The notes under the pieces: generated by a model
Database searches by the model: none
Told to the model about the DNA's origin: nothing
The model's input: the letters and a program-made list of their open reading frames with translations, nothing else
Made by a program: the position numbers and the translations under genes
From: Lachnospiraceae bacterium
GTDB lineage: Bacteria > Bacillota > Clostridia > Lachnospirales > Lachnospiraceae
Length of the DNA stretch: 40,824 nucleotides
Reading direction: 5' to 3'
NCBI GenBank assembly: GCA_015057955.1
Contig: SVDE01000010.1
Span: 1-40,824 of the forward strand
Shown here: one piece after another, positions 1 through 8,378 of the stretch
How the letters are laid out: every line of letters starts with the position of its first letter
Position numbering within the stretch: position 1 is the stretch's first letter

Positions 1-24
1 TTTTACTTCTTCTGTGCATAGAAA

Positions 25-69
25 TACCCCCAAGTAGGTTTTTGTATTTCAGTGTCCTACTTGGGGGTA
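25..69. repeat. Perfect 14-bp inverted repeat upstream of the first gene
   Basis: Two exactly complementary 14-base arms (25-38 and 56-69, starting TACCCCC and ending GGGGGTA) flank a T-rich loop of 17 bases. No clear U-run follows on either strand, so it is not a convincing intrinsic terminator. It sits about 30 bp before the TATAAT of the downstream gene and could be an operator or the end of an upstream unit outside the window. Confidence 0.55.
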
Positions 70-90
70 GCATATCAAAATCTGCGGGCT

Positions 91-103
91 CTTGTAGTAT
101 AAT
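91..103 (+). promoter_or_regulatory. CTTGTAGTATAAT promoter-like motif (copy 1)
   Basis: A TATAAT hexamer (98-103) is directly preceded by CTTGTAG. Nearly the same 13 bases occur upstream of three other + strand genes in this window (9209, 13056, 37632). No TTGACA-like -35 lies at the usual 17-bp distance. It is placed 38 bp before the ATG of the lipoprotein phosphatase gene, so it is probably its promoter. Confidence 0.6.
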
Positions 104-140
104 GAAAAAGAATTAAGCAAATAGGGATGGAAGAAATATT

Positions 141-1709
141 ATGAAAAGGGTTATTGCATTATTTCTGGCGGCGCTGTTAGTTATTCTGCCGCTTTCAGGC
201 TGCACAGGCGGCACTAAAACTGTGGGCAAGGATATCAAGATCGATGACATTACGGAGTTTTATTATACGGTGTCAACGTCTACCAACCCTCCTTATTATC
301 AGAGATACCGTTTCTATGTTGAGGATGGGAAATATAAATTCTTTCATGAAAAAAGAGAAGGAGACCATTGGCCGCTGACCGAAGATGATGCGACTGTTAT
401 GGGCACAGTTGAACTGACAGAGGAACAGTGGCAGACCTTCTATGGATTCCTTGAAGGAGGCACAGTAGTGGCCAGGGCCGAGGACAATAAAGACGGAGGC
501 GGCAGAGGTCCGTGGCTCTACCTGTATTGGAAAGGCGACCGGCAGAAGATCCAGGAGTTCTCTTTCAAGTCAAATGCTGAACAGGGAGCCTTCGAAGACT
601 TTTGCCATGATCTTACCGGTACTTTGGAAGTCCGAAACCTTCCGATCATTCATGAGCCGGAATTCGGCGGCGTATATATTGAAATGACAATCGAAGATTT
701 CAACGCATTGGGCTTTGAGTTCGGAGATAGCGTAAACGTGGAATTCTCTAATGGATATGTGCTGAAAGATATCCCATATTACAACGGATATTATGTAAAT
801 ACCGGCCAGCCGCTGCTGATCGGCTATCCGGGCTATGATTATATTAAGGCTGCCATCAATAATGGCAGCGATCTGTGGGATGAAGCGGAACTGAAAGCCG
901 TTAAGAAGGAAGACCTCTGGTTAGGAGCGTCACTTGATGAGCATGATGTTGCTAGCGTTTACTTAAATGAGAAAGGCAAGTATCTGGACATTCAGATGGC
1001 CCGTGATATCCATTATTACGATGAAAGGGAAAGGTATCCGAGTGATGAAGCCTTCGCTAACTTCCGTATGATCCGGCTTGGTGATATTAAGGAGGGAATT
1101 CTCTATAGGTCGGCTTCGCCGTGCGATAATCAGCATAACCGCGCGCCTTTCGTTAACGATCTGATCGAAGCGGCGAAAGTTAACGTAATATTGGACCTGG
1201 CAGATACAGATGCGAAGATTGAGAAATACATTGAAAAGGAGGATTTCAACTCTCCGTATTTCCTTTCACTTTATGAAAAAGGCAATGTAATCCCGATCGC
1301 GCTGAACATGAATTACAGATCTGACGACTTCAAAAGCCGGATCATTCAGGGGTTTAGAGAGATGTCTGCCAATGAAGGCCCGTATCTTGTGCACTGCACC
1401 GAGGGCAAGGACCGTACAGGCTTTGTTTGTCTGCTGATCGAGGCTTTGGCCGGCGCTGATCATGATTCGATTGTTGATGATTATATGATCACTTATGATA
1501 ATTATTACGAGATCAGTGAAGTAAAAGATCCGGTGCGATATGAAGTAATCAGGGACAACGTTCTCAGTGATATGATCAGTGCTATGATCGGTGATGCTGA
1601 TGTAGATGTTACCACTGCAGACCTGTCATCTTATGCTGCAGAATACTTAAAGAGTGGCGGAATGACTGATGAAGAGATAGACAAGTTCCTTGATAAGATC
1701 ACAGATTAA
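141..1709 (+). CDS. Lipoprotein with C-terminal tyrosine-phosphatase-like domain
   Basis: The 522-residue protein begins with a lipoprotein signal peptide: a basic start, a hydrophobic core and the lipobox LSGC with Cys21, so it should be anchored outside the membrane. The middle (about 170-265) resembles the small beta domain seen in SAM-hydroxide-adenosyltransferase-like proteins; this is a weak impression. The C-terminal half carries the protein-tyrosine-phosphatase P-loop HCTEGKDRTG with nucleophile Cys419 and Arg425, and an upstream Asp-rich strand that could supply the general acid. The P-loop resembles the Y_phosphatase3/PtpB type that acts on phosphotyrosine or phosphoinositides. The substrate cannot be told. 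The start ATG follows a GGATGGAAG ribosome site. Confidence 0.8.
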   Translation: MKRVIALFLAALLVILPLSGCTGGTKTVGKDIKIDDITEFYYTVSTSTNPPYYQRYRFYVEDGKYKFFHEKREGDHWPLTEDDATVMGTVELTEEQWQTFYGFLEGGTVVARAEDNKDGGGRGPWLYLYWKGDRQKIQEFSFKSNAEQGAFEDFCHDLTGTLEVRNLPIIHEPEFGGVYIEMTIEDFNALGFEFGDSVNVEFSNGYVLKDIPYYNGYYVNTGQPLLIGYPGYDYIKAAINNGSDLWDEAELKAVKKEDLWLGASLDEHDVASVYLNEKGKYLDIQMARDIHYYDERERYPSDEAFANFRMIRLGDIKEGILYRSASPCDNQHNRAPFVNDLIEAAKVNVILDLADTDAKIEKYIEKEDFNSPYFLSLYEKGNVIPIALNMNYRSDDFKSRIIQGFREMSANEGPYLVHCTEGKDRTGFVCLLIEALAGADHDSIVDDYMITYDNYYEISEVKDPVRYEVIRDNVLSDMISAMIGDADVDVTTADLSSYAAEYLKSGGMTDEEIDKFLDKITD

Positions 1710-1762
1710 TTGAGATTTGCAAAAAAGTTTCCGGATCATTCTCAGTTTGTGAGGTGGATAGA

Positions 1763-1981
1763 ATGAAAGCAGAATGGGTCGATGGCTTTGAGATCAAAGC
1801 AGTTGCTGAAAATGGAGAGATCGTGATATCGGCAAATAGAGAGGGGCTGCTCTCGCTTGCTAAGCAGCTTACAGCGCTCGCAGGTGGAGTGCCCGGAGAT
1901 CACATCCATTATGATGAATACAATTCTCTGGAAGAAGGTTCGGCAGAATTGATCATTGAAAAAAGTAAAGCCACACATTAA
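1763..1981 (+). CDS. Imm32-family small immunity-like protein
   Basis: The 72-residue protein has the features I associate with the Imm32 family: the stretch ANREGLLSLAKQL followed by PGDHIHYDEYNSLEEGS and a short closing strand ELIIEK, over the usual length of about 70 residues. Imm32 proteins are predicted immunity partners of polymorphic toxins. No toxin gene is next to it, so it may be an orphan. I chose ATG 1763 over the GTG nine bases upstream because the GGTGG ribosome site overlaps that GTG. It lies 53 bp after the phosphatase gene and about 40 bp before the kinase gene, so it may be cotranscribed with either. Confidence 0.75.
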   Translation: MKAEWVDGFEIKAVAENGEIVISANREGLLSLAKQLTALAGGVPGDHIHYDEYNSLEEGSAELIIEKSKATH

Positions 1982-2020
1982 ATGAATTAAGCAAACCCTG
2001 ATCTGCGGAGGAGATGATCT

Positions 2021-2812
2021 GTGAAACGCAAAGCGGTACAAGTAAATATTTCTGACTATCCGGAAGCGCTTTCAGAACTCTTAAAAGGCGCTCCTGTCTA
2101 TGACAGCAGTTGTTCAAAAGAGGCACAGGTGATCTTCGTTGATAAAGACGGGGGCTGCTATTTAAAAAAGGCAATGCATGGAACCCTTAAGACAGAGGCG
2201 CTCATGACAGAATACATGCATTCTTTGGGTCTGTCGGCGGAAGTGCTTTATTACGGATCGTTTGAAGATCGCGACTTCCTTCTTACCAGGCGTATTCCCG
2301 GAGAGGACTGCACAGATCCGAAGTATCTATCAGACCCTGAGCGGCTTTGCGATACTACAGCAATGCTCTTGCGTACACTGCATGAGACAGAAGGAAGCAA
2401 ATGCCCTGTACAGGACCGGATATTGACATATGCAGATACTGTAATGAAAGGATTTGACGGTCGAAATTATGAACCGGATCTTTTTCAGGGGATATGGGAA
2501 TTCAGATCGTTTGATGATGCCAGGCGTGCAGCTGAAGAAGGCTTGCCGTTGCTAAAAACAGACGTACTGCTCCACGGAGATTATTGTCTGCCAAATATAT
2601 TGCTTGATAACTGGAAATTTTCCGGGTATATCGATCTCGGAAGCGGCGGCATGGGTGACAGGCATATTGATATTCTCTGGGGCATTTGGACGCTCAAGTT
2701 TAATCTCGGAACAGATAAGTATACAGGACGTTTCATGGACGCTTACGGGAAGGAAATGATCGATCCCGAGATATTGCGCATGGTCGCAGCCATGGAAATG
2801 ATCGGCGCATAA
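2021..2812 (+). CDS. APH(3')-like aminoglycoside phosphotransferase family kinase
   Basis: The 263-residue protein has the APH kinase core. There is an N-lobe with an ATP-binding Lys region, the catalytic loop HGDYCLPN (Asp187 as base, Asn192 for Mg), and the metal-binding Asp205 in the IDLG motif followed by GMGDRHIDI, as in the APH(3') group. Members phosphorylate aminoglycosides or other small alcohols with ATP or GTP in the cytoplasm. Many chromosomal copies in clostridia have no shown resistance role, so resistance is not implied. Translation starts at GTG 2021 with the site GGAGGAG at 2008-2014. The C-terminus looks complete for the family. Confidence 0.8.
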   Translation: MKRKAVQVNISDYPEALSELLKGAPVYDSSCSKEAQVIFVDKDGGCYLKKAMHGTLKTEALMTEYMHSLGLSAEVLYYGSFEDRDFLLTRRIPGEDCTDPKYLSDPERLCDTTAMLLRTLHETEGSKCPVQDRILTYADTVMKGFDGRNYEPDLFQGIWEFRSFDDARRAAEEGLPLLKTDVLLHGDYCLPNILLDNWKFSGYIDLGSGGMGDRHIDILWGIWTLKFNLGTDKYTGRFMDAYGKEMIDPEILRMVAAMEMIGA

Positions 2813-2868
2813 AAACATTCAACACAAAACACACATACAACTTGTAAAACTATAGCCAATATGCTGTA

Positions 2869-3693
2869 TTGTATAATGAGACAGGATTAAGCAAGGCAAA
2901 AGGAATCGCTGCAAGTCTGTCGCTTGAGCAGAAAGCGGCACAGATGGTCATGCCGGCAGTTTACAATATCAGCCCGAATGACATGAAAGATAACGATTAC
3001 GGCAGTATCCTTTCCACGCCCGGTGCGCTCGATGCCGGTGTACAGACAATAATGATCGGTCATTCATCTTTAAACGGCGTGAAGATGCACGAAAACAAAG
3101 AGTTCATCATGAAGCTGAAAGATGAGATGGGGCAAAACAGATCATCATTGATGCCGTGAAAAGCGGTGAGATCAGTGAAGAACGCGTGAATGATGCCGTA
3201 ACTAGGATCATCAGAGTCAAAAAAGAGGAAGGACTGTTTGAAAATCCTTTCCTCGAAAAAGTGGAGACAAAGCAGAAGGAAACCGGTTCTCCGGAATACA
3301 GAAAAGTTGCGGAAAAACTGGTAGAGAAGAGTCTTGTCCTCCTCAAAAACGACCCGGATGTCCTTCCGCTAAAGGAAGGTACAAAAGTCTATATAACTGG
3401 ACCTTTGCGGAACGCTTGGTCTTCCTGACAATAAAAAGGCCATAGATGAGGCAAAGAAACTTGCAAAGCCTACCGTTACCTGTATTATTGCAGGCAGAAA
3501 TGTTATCATTGATCTCGATAACTATAATGCCTGGGACAGCGTTGTAATGTGTTACCTTCCGGGTTCGGAAGGAAAAGGGATTTCCGATGTATTATGCGGA
3601 TGCGCAGATTTTGCCGGAAAGCTCCCGTCGCCGTGGTACGGCAGCGGATTCAGACCTAAAAAGGAACCCGAAACAGTTTCGGATAAGAAGTGA
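2869..3693 (+). pseudogene. Decayed GH3 beta-glucosidase-type glycosidase
   Basis: Three out-of-frame pieces resemble parts of a family-3 glycoside hydrolase. The first (about 2884-3130) starts with SLEQKAAQM and then jumps to AGVQTIMIGHSSLNGVKMHE, the region before the catalytic Asp. The frame changes near 3128, giving GAKQIIIDAVKSGEISEERV and the linker to the C-terminal domain. A second frame change near 3405-3415 leads to LPGSEGKGISDVL and GKLPSPWYG, the end of the C-terminal domain. The segment with the catalytic nucleophile is missing, and the whole is about 0.8 kb against 2 kb or more for an intact gene. A TTGTATAAT at 2869-2877 may be the old promoter. It ends with TGA overlapping the ATG of the next gene. 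Confidence 0.85.
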
Positions 3694-4118
3694 TGACAGC
3701 AGAAGAATTATGGAAAGATTCCGGATTGTCCGGAAAATATGAGGCGTGGCCTTTCGGAGAAGCTCCGGACAAACTGGCCGAACTGGTTGTACAGGGGATC
3801 AAAACTGCAACCTGTTCTGCATATGACTTGTATCTGACCAATAATGAACCGCTTCCTCAAGCGGGGGATTATAGTATTATCTTAAATTCAAACGAAGAAG
3901 CCGTATGTATCATCAAAACCGTCAAGGTATATGTGACCGAATTCAATAAGGTTTCTATGGAGCATGCTTTTAAAGAAGGAGAGGGCGACCGGTCCCTGGA
4001 ATACTGGCGCATGGTTCATGAGAGTTTCCTGACAAATGAACTTGCTTCTGTGAATAATGCTTTTGATCAGAATACAAAAGTGGTCTGCGAGGAATTTGAA
4101 GTAGTATACAGATCATGA
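3693..4118 (+). CDS. ASCH domain protein
   Basis: The 141-residue protein is a single ASCH domain, a PUA-like fold thought to bind RNA or nucleotides. Family hallmarks are visible: WPFG near residue 20, GIKTATCS in the first third, and the C-terminal block EGEGDRSLEYWRMVHESF. Some family members act as amidohydrolases on modified cytidine, but no specific role can be given here. The ATG overlaps the TGA of the GH3 remnant (ATGA), so this gene probably moved with or was fused in transcription to the old glycosidase gene. Its length and motifs look intact. Confidence 0.85.
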   Translation: MTAEELWKDSGLSGKYEAWPFGEAPDKLAELVVQGIKTATCSAYDLYLTNNEPLPQAGDYSIILNSNEEAVCIIKTVKVYVTEFNKVSMEHAFKEGEGDRSLEYWRMVHESFLTNELASVNNAFDQNTKVVCEEFEVVYRS

Positions 4119-4135
4119 TCCGTAGGTAATGTGCA

Positions 4136-4762
4136 ATGCAGGAAATAAAAAAAGATGATTTCTATGATCTTGTAAAACAATATGATCAGGATAGCGAATA
4201 TTATATCATCGGTGAGGTTGAATATCTTCTTTTGCGGGATGATGAGGCTTATGATGGGCTAAGATCTCACCGGGAAGCCTTACACTTTGTTTTTGATCGT
4301 ATGGTGGAACAAAGCCTGGAGGATAGAGAAAAAGCCAGGGATATGTCCGGGGACGAAACTGCGGATAAACTTCATCCCTGGGTTTATGATATCGATAAGG
4401 CGCAGCCTTCACCGCTGGCTCCGCAGGAATTCTTCTATTGCCCGAATATTTTAAAGACCGATCATTACGGCAACGTCTGGTATGATGCACAATGGGAACA
4501 CGAGAACAGTGGAACCACAGTACCTTACTGGTACGCGTTGATGGAACCTGTATACGGCAGAAAAAATAAACCTGAAGACTTCAAAAAAGTGAATGAAGCT
4601 CTGTTCCCGAACGGTACAGATGCACTTGAGATTTATGAGTGGACAACAGACTGGTCGGATTATTTCGATGCCGGTCATGAATGGTATGGAGCCTGTTGTT
4701 GGAGCATTTATGATAAGACCATGAACAGATATGCAGTAATGCTTGTGTCGGCAACAGACTGA
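4136..4762 (+). CDS. Protein of unknown function, acidic and aromatic-rich
   Basis: The 208-residue protein is not one I recognise. It is soluble, rich in Asp, Glu, Tyr and Trp, has no signal peptide or membrane segment, and ends with a strand-rich block (CCWSIYDKTMNRYAVMLVSATD-like ending), a type of ending I associate loosely with uncharacterised Firmicutes proteins. The start ATG lies 17 bp after the ASCH gene with only a weak ribosome site, so translation may be coupled to it. The gene is followed after 23 bp by a membrane protein gene with a strong ribosome site. Expression as part of one run from 3693 to 5852 is plausible. Confidence 0.6.
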   Translation: MQEIKKDDFYDLVKQYDQDSEYYIIGEVEYLLLRDDEAYDGLRSHREALHFVFDRMVEQSLEDREKARDMSGDETADKLHPWVYDIDKAQPSPLAPQEFFYCPNILKTDHYGNVWYDAQWEHENSGTTVPYWYALMEPVYGRKNKPEDFKKVNEALFPNGTDALEIYEWTTDWSDYFDAGHEWYGACCWSIYDKTMNRYAVMLVSATD

Positions 4763-4785
4763 CAGGAAAGGAGGTACCTGAGAAG

Positions 4786-5454
4786 ATGTTTGTATTTTGG
4801 GGAGACGGCTCACAGACGGCCATGGATCTGGTAAAGTCGATCGTGGTCAGGAGCACAGAAAACTTTAACTGGACATTCATATTTATCCTAGCAGTTGTTT
4901 TTTACGTTTACTGGTCAGAGATACATAAGAAAAACACCGAGATCGTTTGCGCCGGACTTGCGCTCTATGGCGTCCATTGGCTGTATGAGATCGCGAATGC
5001 AGTGATCGGCCATATCTTCGGATATCCGCTCTGGTCGGTCTCGAATGCGTCGACAACATTTATCCTGCTCATCGGAGTGAGCTGGGAGCTGTCGATGATG
5101 TTTTCGCTGGCCGGCATTATTTCATTTAAAATGCTGCCGCAGGACAGAACCAAACGATATTTTGCAAAGAACGGCAGAAAAGGGATAAGCTGCAAACTGG
5201 TCGGCGCGATAGAAATGTCGCTCCTGTTTGCGCTGTTTGAATCGTTCCTCGCGGGAACGAGCAACCATTCATTTATCTGGGTCTATAAATGGTGGGGAGT
5301 GGTGCCGGTGTTCATCACAACGTATATTCCTTTCTTTCTCGCGAGCAACTATGTACCTGACATGGCTCCGAAGAAGAGAAAGATATTCCTTATTACTGAG
5401 TGGGTGCTTGTCGCGGTACTGCTGTGTGTACTGATCCCTACCGGGGTCATCTGA
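4786..5454 (+). CDS. Integral membrane protein of unknown function
   Basis: The 222-residue protein has about six hydrophobic segments (roughly residues 30-50, 55-75, 85-112, 140-155, 165-187 and 198-220) separated by short charged loops, including the basic loop around QDRTKRYFAKNGRKG. I recognise no motif for transport or catalysis. The start ATG has a strong AAAGGAGG site about 11 bases upstream. It lies between a soluble unknown protein and an ACT-domain protein, all in the same direction with short gaps, which suggests shared transcription but not a function. Confidence 0.65.
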   Translation: MFVFWGDGSQTAMDLVKSIVVRSTENFNWTFIFILAVVFYVYWSEIHKKNTEIVCAGLALYGVHWLYEIANAVIGHIFGYPLWSVSNASTTFILLIGVSWELSMMFSLAGIISFKMLPQDRTKRYFAKNGRKGISCKLVGAIEMSLLFALFESFLAGTSNHSFIWVYKWWGVVPVFITTYIPFFLASNYVPDMAPKKRKIFLITEWVLVAVLLCVLIPTGVI

Positions 5455-5483
5455 TCAGCCGGCGTTGCGCAGAAGGAAGAAAA

Positions 5484-5852
5484 ATGGAACTGAAAAGAAT
5501 AGACGCGGAACTGACCATATGCAAGATATCGGACACGGCAGACATTGATCTCAGCCGGGAGTTCTATTTCCTTGGAAATACAGACGAGGAGATCTCTCTT
5601 GTCTGCAAAACAAAAGATGCTCCTGAAAATGTCATTGAGCGCTCAGACGGATGGAAAGCATTCCGGGTTCAGGGCATACTGGACTTCTCACTGGTAGGGA
5701 TACTGTCTGAGATATCCGCCATCCTTGCGGAAAATGAAATAGGAATATTTGCTGTATCAACATACAACACCGATTACATTCTGGTAAAAAAAGGTGACTT
5801 TGAGCGGGCTTTGAACGCGCTCAAAGAAAAAGGATACAGAATTACATCTTGA
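5484..5852 (+). CDS. ACT domain-containing protein
   Basis: The 122-residue protein looks like a double-ACT protein of the ACT_7/CASTOR-like type. The C-terminal part has the signature VQGILDFSLVGILSEISAIL, then a strand around EIGIFAVSTYNTDYILV and a closing helix. Such proteins bind amino acids as regulators and are often annotated beside aspartate kinase, but no enzyme domain is present here. I chose ATG 5484 because it follows the site AGAAGGAAG; the longer frame upstream overlaps the membrane protein gene. It is directly followed by a polar amino-acid ABC transporter, which fits an amino-acid-sensing role only loosely. Confidence 0.75.
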   Translation: MELKRIDAELTICKISDTADIDLSREFYFLGNTDEEISLVCKTKDAPENVIERSDGWKAFRVQGILDFSLVGILSEISAILAENEIGIFAVSTYNTDYILVKKGDFERALNALKEKGYRITS

Positions 5853-5889
5853 AATTCCCCGAAAATAGTGTAAAATACCGTTTATTAAT

Positions 5890-5922
5890 GCATATTTATT
5901 CACGCTTAGTGAATAAATATGC
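5890..5922. promoter_or_regulatory. AT-rich perfect palindrome before the ABC transporter
   Basis: Arms of 14 bases (5890-5903 and 5909-5922) are exactly complementary around a five-base loop. It could be the terminator of the ACT gene, though no U-run follows, or an operator. Just downstream a TATAAT (5949-5954) sits between CCCCT and AGGGG, a second small dyad immediately before the ribosome site AAGGAGG of the binding-protein gene. Confidence 0.5.
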
Positions 5923-5981
5923 GTGCGGTATCATAAAAACCCCTAAAATATAATCTAAGGGGTCCAAGGAGGATAATCATT

Positions 5982-6764
5982 ATGAAAAACATTAAAAAGA
6001 TCTTAGCTGTTATCATGGCCGGAGTCCTTGCATCAGCTATTCTTGCAGCATGCGGCGGATCAGGTTCCGCAGCACCGGCTACCGAAGCGGCAGGAGCAGC
6101 AGGCGGCGTGCTCAAGATGGTGACTGAAGCCACATTCCCGCCTTACGAGTCATATGAAGGCGGAGAGATCGTCGGTATCGACGTTGACATCGCAAAAGCC
6201 ATCGCAGAGGAGCTCGGAATGACCCTTGAGATCGAGGACATGGCATTCGATTCACTGATCGCTGCAGTTCAGTCAGGCAAGGCAGATATCGCTGCTGCAG
6301 GCATGACCGTTACAGAAGACCGTCTCAAGAACGTCAACTTCACAGAGCCTTATGCAACAGGCATCCAGGTCATCATAGTAAGGGAAGATTCCGACATCAA
6401 ATCTCTTGATGATCTTGCAGGAAAGAAGATAGCAGTCCAGACAGGTACTACCGGCGAGATCTACGCAGAAGACATAGAAGGCGCTGAGATCCAGTCATTC
6501 ACAAAGGCTACAGACGCTGTCCTTGAAGTACTCAACGGCAAGGCTGACGCAATGATGATCGACAACGAGCCTGCCAAGGCTTATGTTGCAGCCAATGAAG
6601 GGCTCAAGATCCTTGAGGAAGAATTTGCTGTTGAGGATTACGCCATTGCAATTGCAAAAGAGAACACAGAACTTCTTGAGAGGATCAACAATGCGCTCAA
6701 AAACCTTAAGGAATCAGGCAAGCTTGACGAGATCGTAGCAAAATACATTACCACCGAGGAATAA
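5982..6764 (+). CDS. Polar amino-acid ABC transporter, substrate-binding lipoprotein
   Basis: The 260-residue protein is a family-3 solute-binding protein. It has a lipoprotein signal peptide ending in the lipobox LAAC with Cys24, an Ala/Gly-rich linker, and the periplasmic-binding-protein type 2 fold. Typical landmarks are ATFPPYES near the start of the mature domain, GIDVDIAKAIAEELG, the amino-acid clamp region AAGMTVTEDR and the hinge VQTGTTGE. It should capture a polar amino acid (glutamine, histidine, cystine or similar; not decidable) at the cell surface and hand it to the permease encoded 3 bp downstream. The ribosome site is strong (AAGGAGG). Gene order binding protein, permease, ATPase is standard. 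Confidence 0.92.
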   Translation: MKNIKKILAVIMAGVLASAILAACGGSGSAAPATEAAGAAGGVLKMVTEATFPPYESYEGGEIVGIDVDIAKAIAEELGMTLEIEDMAFDSLIAAVQSGKADIAAAGMTVTEDRLKNVNFTEPYATGIQVIIVREDSDIKSLDDLAGKKIAVQTGTTGEIYAEDIEGAEIQSFTKATDAVLEVLNGKADAMMIDNEPAKAYVAANEGLKILEEEFAVEDYAIAIAKENTELLERINNALKNLKESGKLDEIVAKYITTEE

Positions 6765-6767
6765 TGG

Positions 6768-7481
6768 ATGTTTGAGTGGTTCAGGAATCTGTTCCTGCTG
6801 ATAGGGGACAAGTTTTATGACAATTTCATAAAGGATGACCGGTGGACCTATCTCACGAACGGTCTCAAGACAACCATGCTCATCCTGGTGCTTGCCTTTG
6901 TCATAGGCATCATTCTTGGATTCCTGATCGCCGTCGTACGTTCGACACATGACATGGACGGTAAATGGGGATTCGCGAACTGGATATGCAAGCTGTATCT
7001 GACCGTGATCAGGGGAACGCCAGTTGTCGTTCAGCTCATGATAATATACTTTGTCATTTTCAAGGCAGTCACCCTGGAGAAGTTCATCGTGGGAGGCATC
7101 GCCTTCGGTCTGAACTCCGCGGCATATGTGGCAGAGATATTCAGGTCAGGCATTATGTCCATCGACAAAGGACAGATGGAAGCGGGGCGGAGTCTCGGTT
7201 TCAATTACCGCCAGACAATGCTCAAGATAATCATGCCCCAGGCATTCAAGAATGTACTGCCGGCCCTTGGCAACGAGATAATCACCCTGTTCAAGGAGAC
7301 ATCGGTCGCGGGCTACATCGGAATGATGGACCTTACAAAAGGCGGAGACATCATAAGGAGCAAGACCTATGACGGATTCTTTCCGCTGATCGCAGTCGCT
7401 CTTGTCTACCTGGTCATTGTCATCATCATGACCAAACTGCTTGAACTTCTGGAAAGGAGGCTGAGAAGAAGTGATCACTGA
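6768..7481 (+). CDS. Polar amino-acid ABC transporter, permease
   Basis: The 237-residue protein is a HisM/GlnP-type inner-membrane permease. About five membrane segments are visible. The cytoplasmic EAA loop, which docks the ATPase, is present as [23 protein letters not shown], and the conserved [13 protein letters not shown] stretch lies in the second quarter. Two such chains would form the channel. The start ATG is 3 bp after the binding-protein stop, with GAGGA as ribosome site. It overlaps the ATPase gene by 11 bp, so all three are translated from one message. Confidence 0.92.
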   Translation: MFEWFRNLFLLIGDKFYDNFIKDDRWTYLTNGLKTTMLILVLAFVIGIILGFLIAVVRSTHDMDGKWGFANWICKLYLTVIRGTPVVVQLMIIYFVIFKAVTLEKFIVGGIAFGLNSAAYVAEIFRSGIMSIDKGQMEAGRSLGFNYRQTMLKIIMPQAFKNVLPALGNEIITLFKETSVAGYIGMMDLTKGGDIIRSKTYDGFFPLIAVALVYLVIVIIMTKLLELLERRLRRSDH

Positions 7482-8226
7482 TGAACCCATCATCGTAGTA
7501 GAAGATCTCGTAAAGACTTTTTCCACGCCTGACCGGACTTTCAATGCCCTGGACGGGATATCAACCACGATAAACAAAGGAGAGGTGGTAGTTGTCATCG
7601 GACCTTCTGGTTCCGGCAAGTCCACATTCATCCGTTCACTCAACCTTCTTGAAGTTCCAACATCGGGAAAGATCTTTTTCGAGGGTGAGGACATCACGGG
7701 AAAGAATGTCGACATCAACAGGCACAGGCAGCGCATGGGCATGGTCTTCCAGCACTTTAACCTGTTCCCTCATAAGACAGTGCTCCAGAACATAATCATG
7801 GCTCCCCAGAGCCTGAAGAGGATGTCAAAGCACGATGCAGAACAGAAGGGCATGGAACTCCTTGCCATGGTACACCTTGAGGAAAAGGCCGGTTCTTATC
7901 CCGCTCAGCTCTCAGGCGGCCAGAAACAGAGGATAGCGATCGCGCGCTCTCTTGCAATGGAGCCGGAGGTCATGCTCTTTGATGAGCCTACAAGCGCGCT
8001 GGATCCTGAGATGGTCGGAGAGGTTCTCGACATCATGAAGGCACTTGCAAAAGATGGAATGACCATGGTGGTCGTTACCCACGAAATGGGTTTTGCGAAG
8101 GAAGTCGGAGACAGAGTGATCTTCGTCAACGAAGGAAAGATACTTGAGGAGAATTCACCGGAAAAGCTCTTCGGAAATCCGAAGGACCCGAGACTGCAGG
8201 ACTTCCTGTCGAAAGTGCTTGTTTAG
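7471..8226 (+). CDS. Polar amino-acid ABC transporter, ATP-binding protein
   Basis: The 251-residue ATPase has Walker [10 protein letters not shown] (44-52), the Q-loop [11 protein letters not shown], the signature LSGGQKQR, Walker [12 protein letters not shown] and the H-loop in VVTHEMGFA. This is the GlnQ/HisP pattern and drives uptake by the preceding permease. It starts at GTG 7471, which has the site AAAGGAGG ten bases upstream inside the permease gene. The following terminator closes the operon. Confidence 0.93.
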   Translation: MITDEPIIVVEDLVKTFSTPDRTFNALDGISTTINKGEVVVVIGPSGSGKSTFIRSLNLLEVPTSGKIFFEGEDITGKNVDINRHRQRMGMVFQHFNLFPHKTVLQNIIMAPQSLKRMSKHDAEQKGMELLAMVHLEEKAGSYPAQLSGGQKQRIAIARSLAMEPEVMLFDEPTSALDPEMVGEVLDIMKALAKDGMTMVVVTHEMGFAKEVGDRVIFVNEGKILEENSPEKLFGNPKDPRLQDFLSKVLV

Positions 8227-8244
8227 CATTATACGCATATCAAC

Positions 8245-8280
8245 AATGGCGGCTGACCCAAAGGGTCGCCGCCATTTTTA
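8245..8280 (+). terminator. Rho-independent terminator of the ABC transporter operon
   Basis: A GC-rich stem (AATGGCGGC plus GACCC pairing with GGGTC plus GCCGCCATT, one bulged T) has a three-base loop and is followed by TTTTTA. It begins about 18 bp after the ATPase stop codon. Confidence 0.92.
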
Positions 8281-8295
8281 TACTGATCGGAAAAT

Positions 8296-8324
8296 GGTGA
8301 CAAAAGAACCGTCCCCCTGTCGCC
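8296..8324. repeat. REP-like imperfect palindrome
   Basis: The element has arms GGTGACA and TGTCGCC (one G-T pair) around AAAAGAACCGTCCCCC. From memory, sequences of the form GACA-AAAGAACCGTCCCC-TGTC are scattered in many clostridial genomes as short palindromic repeats, possibly linked to IS200-like REP-associated transposases. Only one copy occurs in this window, so its repeat status rests on recall. Confidence 0.5.
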
Positions 8325-8378
8325 TTTCTGTTATAATGATATCCGGAACCGCAAAAATCGATCACTGGAGATAACACA

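Noticed and set aside
2021-2812. Acquired aminoglycoside resistance gene
   Set aside because: Motifs show an APH-like kinase, but there are no mobile-element features around it and chromosomal relatives often have no resistance role.
7146-7742. Minus-strand open frame of 198 codons opposite the ABC permease and ATPase
   Set aside because: It is antisense to two certain genes and resembles no protein family.
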